Origin: Bacillota bacterium
GTDB lineage: Bacteria; Bacillota; Clostridia; Oscillospirales; Acutalibacteraceae
DNA length: 9,611 nt
Direction of reading: 5' to 3'
NCBI GenBank assembly: GCA_023397245.1
Contig: JAEWUH010000245.1
Location: forward strand, 1 to 9,611
Of the stretch, positions 5,122 to 9,611 are shown piece by piece. A model generated the notes under the pieces. The model was not told where the DNA came from and did not search any database. It saw nothing but the letters and a program-made list of their open reading frames with translations. Positions within the stretch are counted from its first letter, which is position 1. Every line of letters begins with the position of its first letter. A program made the translations under genes and the position numbers.

Positions 5122-5631
5122 TCACCCTTGCCCCGGGGCAGACACAATCGAAATGTCTCTGGCTTTTCTTCCTTCTAAAAAATCAAAATTATACTTGGCA
5201 ATCAGTTCCTTTAGTTCCGATAAAAACTGATCAAACTCCTCGTCAGTGGTCATCAATATCGTATTGTTCAAAAATAATTTATCCTTTGCAGGATCAGGAT
5301 TTTCACCATTAAAGTACTTTTGGAAAGCTGCACACTTGTTCATTAAAAAAGCAAACGCGTTTTGAGTTGCGTCTTCCAGTGTATTGGGGTTTGCTATTTC
5401 TTTGACATTTATAGCAAGCGTTCTTTCAAGGCTCCCCCTAATTTTCTGTTCGGAAACGATCGACAAAATATGATTATCTAGTAATATTTTAATATGTCGG
5501 TACAGAGTGGTGCGCGGAATATCACTGATTTTTTTGGAAATTTCTGTCACAGTCATATTTTGACTGGCGGCAAGCGTCTGAATGATTCTCATGCGAACCG
5601 CATTGAGCATTATATCTGTTATATCTTTCAC
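5122..5631 (-). CDS. ArsR-like winged-helix transcriptional regulator, 169 aa
   Basis: The N-terminal winged helix-turn-helix spans about residues 5-75: MLNAVRMRIIQTL, the HTH helix TVTEISKKIS, the recognition helix IPRTTLYRHIKILLDN (about 38-53), and a wing with RGSLERTLAI. The C-terminal half (about 85-150) is mostly helical with TTDEEFDQFLSELKELIAKY, resembling effector or dimer domains of ArsR-like regulators. I chose GTG at 5631 because AAGGAGGG ends 6 nt upstream; the open frame continues further up to 5820, but only by running through a hairpin and into IS3 remnant sequence. No metal-binding Cys pair (CxC) typical of ArsR metal sensors is seen; the only Cys is at about 100. Targets and ligand unknown. 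It has its own promoter and may autoregulate through the A/T-rich symmetry over its -10. Confidence 0.85.
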   Translation of the reverse strand: MKDITDIMLNAVRMRIIQTLAASQNMTVTEISKKISDIPRTTLYRHIKILLDNHILSIVSEQKIRGSLERTLAINVKEIANPNTLEDATQNAFAFLMNKCAAFQKYFNGENPDPAKDKLFLNNTILMTTDEEFDQFLSELKELIAKYNFDFLEGRKARDISIVSAPGQG

Positions 5632-5655
5632 AACAAGCCCTCCTTTTTGGTACCA

Positions 5656-5690
5656 ATAATGATTATAATGCCAATTATGGAACAAGTAAA
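5656..5690 (-). promoter_or_regulatory. Promoter of the ArsR-like gene with overlapping palindrome
   Basis: On the minus strand, TTTACT (5690-5685), a 17-nt spacer and a perfect TATAAT (5667-5662), 31 nt before the GTG start. The near-palindrome ATAAT-G-ATTAT (5656-5666) overlaps the -10, and CCAATNATG is repeated directly at 5653-5661 and 5671-5679. These are candidate autoregulatory sites. Confidence 0.65.
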
Positions 5691-5741
5691 GTATAAAATT
5701 GCATAAATGATCTGAACATACCATAAATAGCAAAATAATAA

Positions 5742-5782
5742 AATAAAAGGACTCAAACCATGATGGTTCGAATCCTTTTATT
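5742..5782 (-). terminator. 20-bp hairpin with T-rich tail at the IS3 remnant edge
   Basis: AATAAAAGGA and TCCTTTTATT form the base of a stem that continues to AACCAT/ATGGTT, about 18 Watson-Crick pairs plus two G-U pairs on one strand. The tail on the minus strand is T-rich (TTATTATTTTG). It would stop transcripts from the IS3 remnant before the ArsR-like promoter. It may be an older host terminator beside which the IS was truncated. Confidence 0.6.
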
Positions 5783-5785
5783 ATC

Positions 5786-6309
5786 TTTATGATCTTTTTA
5801 CTCCGCTTTTTTAAGGCCAATCCGGCTTCTTGTACAGTCGGTATGTTCTTTTATGGTTGATATGGATGTTTTCTCGTTGGAGCATAACATGCAAACGCCG
5901 GTAGCCGAAGCGTTTCCATCGACTTGCCAACTGTGTTAACCGGTCTGTTATTTCTTTATCTTCTGTTTTATCCACCGGAACATATCATTTGCTGCTTCGG
6001 TCAAAATCCAACAGCCTGCACGCTCTGCGCTCACTTAGCTGGTACGTTTGCTGTATCTCTTCCGCAATACGACGCTTCTGGGCAGGCTTTATGCGTTTTT
6101 TGCAAGTACGTTCTTTAATTGGCGGTTTTCTTCTTCCAACTGCTTCAGATGCTTTGCTTCGCTGACATCCATCCCGCTGTATTTGCTTTTCTAACGGTAA
6201 AATGTTTGTTCGGAAACATTGGATTCCCGAACAATATCTGTAGCTTTTTTCCAGATTCATGCTCTTTTAGAATCCTGATGATCTGTTCCTCGCTGAACCG
6301 TTTCTTCAT
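5786..6309 (-). pseudogene. Decayed IS3-family transposase remnant (OrfA and N-terminal OrfB)
   Basis: OrfA begins at the ATG at 6309 as MKKRFSEEQIIRILKEHESGKK. A 1-nt deletion in the A-run near 6248 shifts the frame. The protein then continues as ATDIVRESNVSEQTFYR, a stop (TAG at 6193-6191, where the family has Trp), KSKYSGMDVSEAKHL and on to LAKNA. OrfB follows in the -1 frame (KRIKPAQKRRIAEEIQ, SERRACRLLDFDRSSK), then TGA where the family has Trp, and YVPVDKTED to FGYRRLHVMLQREN. A second 1-nt deletion lies near 5826, then GLALKKRSKK. The sequence ends there, so the DDE integrase core is absent. The SERRACRLL and GYRR(I/L)H signatures are typical of IS3 elements of the IS407-like group. 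It cannot transpose on its own. Terminal inverted repeats could not be placed. Confidence 0.88.
6095..6101 (-). other. Relict -1 frameshift site of the IS3 element
   Basis: A-AAA-AAC in the OrfA zero frame, just before the OrfA stop, is a classic slippery heptamer. A -1 slip there enters exactly the OrfB frame (KKRIKPAQKRR). IS3-family elements make their OrfAB transposase this way. It is non-functional here because both reading frames are broken elsewhere. Confidence 0.7.
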
Positions 6310-6434
6310 GTTAATCACTCCATCTACATTTTATCATATTGTGACTAACTTTTCTATTGGCTAAAACCGTCTGCTTATTTTTTTATTCAATGATATAGCA
6401 ATCGTTACGCATTACCACGGCAGAATAACTAAAA

Positions 6435-7568
6435 TTAAAAATGTGTGCGTTTTAAAAGGCGGATAATATCATCGACAGTCAGGGCAAGATCATTTTGGCT
6501 GCGCATTTTAGCTTCTTTAAAAGGGACTGCGACACGGTTAATGCTAAAAATGGAAGTGACCCCCATATCATATGCTGCTTCAATATTATCTCCGATGTCA
6601 CCAACAACAGCTATGACCGGAACACCGGCTGCTTTTGCACGGTTCGCAACGCCGATGACGACTTTGCCGCGAAGGCTCTGGGTATCCATTTTTCCTTCGC
6701 CCGTAAAAATCATATCCGCCTCTTTTAACAAGTCGTCAAAGTGTACGGTTTCCAGCACAATATCAATGCCGGGCTGCAGCGTTGCGTTCAAAAAAGCCGC
6801 CAAGCCTGCTCCTAACCCGCCGGCGGCACCGGAACCCGGGATATTGGATACATCTTTTCCAAGGTCTTTGCGAATGATGTGTGCAATGCTTTGCAAGCCC
6901 TTGTCAAGTTCAGCAACCATAGTCGCGTCGGCACCCTTCTGGGGACTAAAAACATAAGCGGCGCCTGCCGGACCGTAGAGCGGATTGTCAATATCACACA
7001 TAGCAGTAAAAACAATACCGGAAACCCTCTCAGAAACACTTTCACTATTAACATGCCTAACTTTTGAAAGGGTACCGCCCGTAGGAATAAACGCGCGATT
7101 TTCTTCGTCGTAAAACTTAACGCCTAGAGCAGCTGCCATTCCTGTGCCGGCATCATTGGTGCAGCTTCCGCCAAGCCCAATGATGATTTTTTTACAGCCG
7201 GACTTAATTGCGTCTAAAATCAGCTCGCCTACACCATAAGTTGTTGCCGCGGCCGGGTCCAGATGATCGCCCGCGAGTGGAAGCCCCGCACACGCCGCCA
7301 TCTCTATAACAGCCGTGTTGTTGTCGATCATTCCGTAGAAAGATTCAACGGGATCAAAAAAAGGTCCGGTAACGGTCAAAGTCTTCTTTACTCCGCCCAC
7401 GGCCGTCAAAAACGCATCCACGCTTCCTTCGCCCCCATCCGCCACCGGAATGGAGACTGTTTCCGCTTCAGGATAATGGATTTTGATTTGTTTTTCCATA
7501 ATTCCGCAGATAGCGGCGGAATCCATGGTCCCTTTGAATGAATCAGGAATTAAAATGACTTTTTTCAT
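6435..7568 (-). CDS. glxK: Glycerate 2-kinase (GarK/GlxK family)
   Basis: 377 residues, normal length for the family that phosphorylates D-glycerate with ATP to 2-phosphoglycerate, feeding lower glycolysis. Seen in order: DSFKG at 9-13, ADGGEG at 43-48, GLGGSCTNDAGTG at 131-143, the conserved CDIDNPLYGP at 191-200 leading into FSPQKGA, SGAAGGLGAGL at about 246-255, and TGEGKMDTQSLRGK at 289-302. No disruption. The start ATG at 7568 has AAGGAG 9 nt upstream. It lies 184 nt behind the reductase gene, which makes its substrate glycerate, but has its own promoter and a hairpin between them, so it can be expressed separately. No clear terminator was seen in the 125 nt between its stop and the IS3 remnant. 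The choice between garK and glxK naming is arbitrary. Confidence 0.96.
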   Translation of the reverse strand: MKKVILIPDSFKGTMDSAAICGIMEKQIKIHYPEAETVSIPVADGGEGSVDAFLTAVGGVKKTLTVTGPFFDPVESFYGMIDNNTAVIEMAACAGLPLAGDHLDPAAATTYGVGELILDAIKSGCKKIIIGLGGSCTNDAGTGMAAALGVKFYDEENRAFIPTGGTLSKVRHVNSESVSERVSGIVFTAMCDIDNPLYGPAGAAYVFSPQKGADATMVAELDKGLQSIAHIIRKDLGKDVSNIPGSGAAGGLGAGLAAFLNATLQPGIDIVLETVHFDDLLKEADMIFTGEGKMDTQSLRGKVVIGVANRAKAAGVPVIAVVGDIGDNIEAAYDMGVTSIFSINRVAVPFKEAKMRSQNDLALTVDDIIRLLKRTHF

Positions 7569-7596
7569 GTTCTTAATCTCCTTGTTACTCTAGTCT

Positions 7597-7626
7597 ATTA
7601 TACTTCGGGGGCTGACTTGAACGCAA
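7597..7626 (-). promoter_or_regulatory. Candidate promoter of the glycerate kinase gene
   Basis: On the minus strand, TTGCGT (7626-7621), an 18-nt spacer and a perfect TATAAT (7602-7597), ending 28 nt before the start codon. The -10 is strong; the -35 matches only its TTG half. Confidence 0.55.
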
Positions 7627-7674
7627 TATTTCCATAACCTTCTTTGCAATATAGTGTACGCAAATAAACAGTTA

Positions 7675-7713
7675 GGGCACGTTCCATTGTATTGAAAACA
7701 ATAGGACGCGCCC
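7675..7713 (-). terminator. Hairpin between reductase and glycerate kinase genes
   Basis: Arms 7675-7690 and 7698-7713 (16 nt each, 7-nt loop) pair better on the minus strand (two G-U pairs, one mismatch) than on the plus strand (two mismatches). The minus-strand tail is TAACTGTTTATTTG, only moderately T-rich. It lies 39 nt after the reductase stop and likely stops or attenuates read-through into the kinase gene. Confidence 0.6.
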
Positions 7714-7752
7714 CTCTGTAGAAATAATTTAAATCAGGAGTAGCAATTTGAT

Positions 7753-8640
7753 TTATTTGCCGATCTTCGTCCCGGAAACTTTTGCGTAGTAATTTGCCAG
7801 ACTGCTGTGATCTTCCTGACCACGTCCGTCTGCATGGAGCGTCTGCAGCATTTCCATTACCGCAGCCGTCAGCGGCAGCGGGGAACCGACGCCGTGCCCG
7901 GTGTCAAGTGCATTGTTCAGGTCTTTGATGTGCAGATCGATCTTAAAGCCGGGTTTGAAGTTGCCGTCAATCATCATAGGGACCTTTGCGTTCATTACGG
8001 TGGAACCCGCAAGACCGCCCTTAATTGCTTCAAAAACAAGCTGCGGGTCTACACCGGCTTTTTTAGCCAGCGTAAATGCTTCTGCGCATGCGGCTATGTT
8101 GCAGGCTACAACAACCTGATTTGCAAGCTTGGTAGTATTGCCCGCGCCGATTGCTCCGCAATACACCGCCGAAGCACCCATCTTCAGCAAAATGTCGTTT
8201 TTGACACTCTCAAATGTTTCTTTGTCGCCGCCAACCATAATAGAAAGCGTACCATCGACCGCTTTAGGCTCACCACCGGATACCGGCGCATCGATCATTT
8301 TGACTTCTTTTAAAGCACAGGCTTTGGCAATCTCCTGGGAAGCGAGCGGTGCAATGGAAGACATGTCAATGAGGACGGTACCGGCCTTTGCGCCTTCCAA
8401 TACGCCGTTTTCGCCCATCACGACTGTTTTTACATGGGGAGAATTAGGAAGCATTGTAATAATCATAGAACACTGCTCGGCAACTGCTTTTGAGGAAGCA
8501 GCAGATTTCGCGCCGGCCGCCACTACATTGTCAACGTTTGCCTGTACTACATCGAACACGACTAATTCATGTCCTGCCTTCATAAGGTTTTTTGCCATGG
8601 GTTTCCCCATAATGCCAAGTCCGATAAAACCTATTTTCAT
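7753..8640 (-). CDS. garR: 2-hydroxy-3-oxopropionate (tartronate semialdehyde) reductase
   Basis: 295 residues, full length. It reduces tartronate semialdehyde to D-glycerate with NAD(P)H. N-terminal Rossmann domain with FIGLGIMGKPMAKNL (GLGIMG at 7-12) and ITMLPNSPHV; substrate motif DAPVSGGEPKAVDG at 117-130; catalytic Lys171 in GAGNTTKLANQ; and a helical C-terminal domain with GGLAGSTV, FKPGFKIDLHIKDL and DHSSL. From memory the likeness to E. coli GarR runs along the whole chain, which separates it from other beta-hydroxyacid dehydrogenases such as sulfolactaldehyde or hydroxyisobutyrate enzymes. AAGGAG lies 10 nt before the ATG. It starts 28 nt after the transketolase subunit gene, so they form one operon; the product glycerate is the substrate of the kinase encoded next. 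Confidence 0.95.
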   Translation of the reverse strand: MKIGFIGLGIMGKPMAKNLMKAGHELVVFDVVQANVDNVVAAGAKSAASSKAVAEQCSMIITMLPNSPHVKTVVMGENGVLEGAKAGTVLIDMSSIAPLASQEIAKACALKEVKMIDAPVSGGEPKAVDGTLSIMVGGDKETFESVKNDILLKMGASAVYCGAIGAGNTTKLANQVVVACNIAACAEAFTLAKKAGVDPQLVFEAIKGGLAGSTVMNAKVPMMIDGNFKPGFKIDLHIKDLNNALDTGHGVGSPLPLTAAVMEMLQTLHADGRGQEDHSSLANYYAKVSGTKIGK

Positions 8641-8668
8641 AAAATCAGTTCTCCTTTTTTAATAACAA

Positions 8669-9598
8669 TTACAGCAGATTCTTTGCCTTATCTGCAATAT
8701 TTTCCGCAGTCAGTCCATAGTGCTCCATGAGTTCCTTCTCACCATAAGCCGACTGACCAAAAACATCCTGTACCGCAACATAATCCATGGGTACACAGGA
8801 TGTCCGCAGGGACAGTGCAACAGCGGAAGCAAGGCCGCCGATGTAATTATGTTCCTCAGCGGTTACTACCGCCTTAACAGATTCCGCGATTTTAGCCACA
8901 CCGGCATAATTAAATGGTTTCATTGTGGAAACATTGACTACTTTTGCGGAAATGCCCTGTGCTTTTAAAAGCTCGGCGGCTTTCATGGAAGCGCTGACCA
9001 TGGAGCCTTGCGCAAAGATCGCAACGTCAGAGCCCTCGCTCAGTACACGCAGCTTTCCAATTTCAAATTTATCATCTTCATGGATATAATCGGGAAGATC
9101 ATTTCTGACAACGCGGATGTAAACCGGGCCGTCAATCTCCGCTGCTAAGCGAACCGCCTGACGCGTTTCAGTAGCGTCACAAGGGGTCAACACTGTCATA
9201 TTCGGAATTACGCTCATCAGTGCGACATCTTCGATATCCTGATGGGTGGAACCGTCACCGAAATCGGAAAGACCGGAAGAGGATCCGCAAAGTTTTACAT
9301 TCAGCTTTCCAATGGAAATCGTCTGCCGAATCTGGTCATAAGCTCTGCCAGTAGCGAAAACCGCAAAAGTGCTGCAAAACGGAATTTTTCCGCTGGCAGC
9401 CAGTCCGGCTGCTGTAGAGAGCATGTCCTGTTCCGCAATACCCATTTCAAAGTAACGGTCGGGATATGCCTGCTGGAACAGGCAGGACATAGTGGATTTG
9501 CCAAGATCGGCTTCAAGAGCGACTACGTTTGGATTTTCAGCGCCCAGTGCGACAATTTCTTCCCCGTATGCTAAACGCTGGCTTTGTGTCTTACTCAT
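8669..9598 (-). CDS. Transketolase C-terminal subunit (split transketolase), 309 aa
   Basis: Carries the pyrimidine-binding and C-terminal transketolase domains of a split, two-gene enzyme that moves two-carbon ketol units between sugar phosphates using thiamine diphosphate. Seen: EADLGKS at about 29-35; MGIAEQDM at 52-59, with Glu56 at the position that activates the cofactor; TFAVFATGRAYDQIR at 77-91; SGLSDFGDGSTHQ at 108-120; LTPCDATE; and a C-terminal domain at about 185-309 with AEEHNYIGGLAS. I prefer the ATG at 9598 over the in-frame GTG at 9607, because a TGA in the upstream frame overlaps it as ATGA, the usual coupling between subunit genes. It is followed by the tartronate semialdehyde reductase gene. 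The substrate specificity (general pentose phosphate or a dedicated ketose phosphate) is not readable. Confidence 0.93.
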   Translation of the reverse strand: MSKTQSQRLAYGEEIVALGAENPNVVALEADLGKSTMSCLFQQAYPDRYFEMGIAEQDMLSTAAGLAASGKIPFCSTFAVFATGRAYDQIRQTISIGKLNVKLCGSSSGLSDFGDGSTHQDIEDVALMSVIPNMTVLTPCDATETRQAVRLAAEIDGPVYIRVVRNDLPDYIHEDDKFEIGKLRVLSEGSDVAIFAQGSMVSASMKAAELLKAQGISAKVVNVSTMKPFNYAGVAKIAESVKAVVTAEEHNYIGGLASAVALSLRTSCVPMDYVAVQDVFGQSAYGEKELMEHYGLTAENIADKAKNLL

Positions 9599-9611
9599 AT
9601 CTGACACATCT
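9595..9611 (-). CDS. Possible 3' tail of the transketolase N-terminal subunit gene
   Basis: Only 17 nt are visible: a frame ending ...MCQI and TGA at 9597-9595, overlapping the next gene's ATG by 4 nt. Split transketolases are normally encoded as adjacent N- and C-terminal subunit genes in this order, so the identity is inferred from context and not from these residues. Confidence 0.35.

Noticed and set aside
5632..5820. N-terminal extension of the ArsR-like protein with a membrane-like segment
   Set aside because: The extension translates a hairpin and the end of the IS3 OrfB remnant; a strong ribosome binding site and a promoter place the start at the GTG at 5631.
5985..6260. Stand-alone 91-residue hypothetical gene
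   Set aside because: It is a chance join of out-of-frame OrfA sequence with in-frame OrfB sequence in the IS3 remnant.
6310..6434. Terminator after the glycerate kinase or an IS3 terminal inverted repeat
   Set aside because: No convincing stem with a T-run and no matching end sequence could be found by eye.
7753..8640. Sulfolactaldehyde or sulfoacetaldehyde reductase with a sulfo-transketolase pathway
   Set aside because: The reductase follows GarR motifs along its whole length and a glycerate kinase is adjacent, so the tartronate semialdehyde role is better supported; no sulfosugar genes are visible.
6445..8662. Long plus-strand open frames opposite the glycerate kinase and reductase genes
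   Set aside because: They are shadows of highly conserved minus-strand enzymes; no ribosome binding sites or recognisable domains.

Overview
The window looks like chromosome from a low-to-mid-GC anaerobic Firmicute, most likely a Clostridia (Oscillospirales/Lachnospirales-like) member. The reasons are strong AGGAGG-type ribosome binding sites, TTGACA/TATAAT-type promoters, an oxygen-sensitive radical SAM maturase, a split transketolase, and protein sequences typical of clostridia. Almost everything is on the minus strand; the one supported plus-strand gene is a HxlR-type regulator.

Region 1 (1-1735) is the highlight. It is a compact peptide-modification (RiPP) locus: a 66-residue precursor built from three 18-residue units with six Ala-Cys-Gly-X motifs, an intrinsic terminator/attenuator, and a radical SAM/SPASM maturase that runs off the left edge. 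From memory, this pairing matches the bioinformatically defined 'ACGX' radical SAM system, whose product I do not know. A divergent HxlR-family regulator with an N-terminal cysteine shares the 300-bp intergenic region.

Region 2 (1834-5690) holds two NTF2/SnoaL-like small proteins, a two-component system (OmpR-type response regulator overlapping its histidine kinase by 8 nt) and an ArsR-like winged-helix regulator. The same 17-bp tandem operator (two GTAAAC half-sites 11 bp apart, 16/17 identical) lies upstream of both the NTF2-like genes and the response regulator gene. This predicts that the two-component system autoregulates and drives the NTF2-like pair.

Region 3 (about 5742-6309) is a decayed, truncated IS3-family element. 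OrfA and the start of OrfB are both legible, with two nonsense codons, two 1-nt deletions and a preserved slippery A-AAA-AAC heptamer. The DDE catalytic core is missing.

Region 4 (6435-9611) is carbohydrate/hydroxyacid metabolism: glycerate 2-kinase behind its own promoter, and upstream an operon of a transketolase C-terminal subunit followed by 2-hydroxy-3-oxopropionate (tartronate semialdehyde) reductase. The last bases of the window look like the end of the N-terminal transketolase subunit gene. Together they suggest a route through tartronate semialdehyde and glycerate to 2-phosphoglycerate, linked to a ketol-transfer step whose substrate cannot be told from here.
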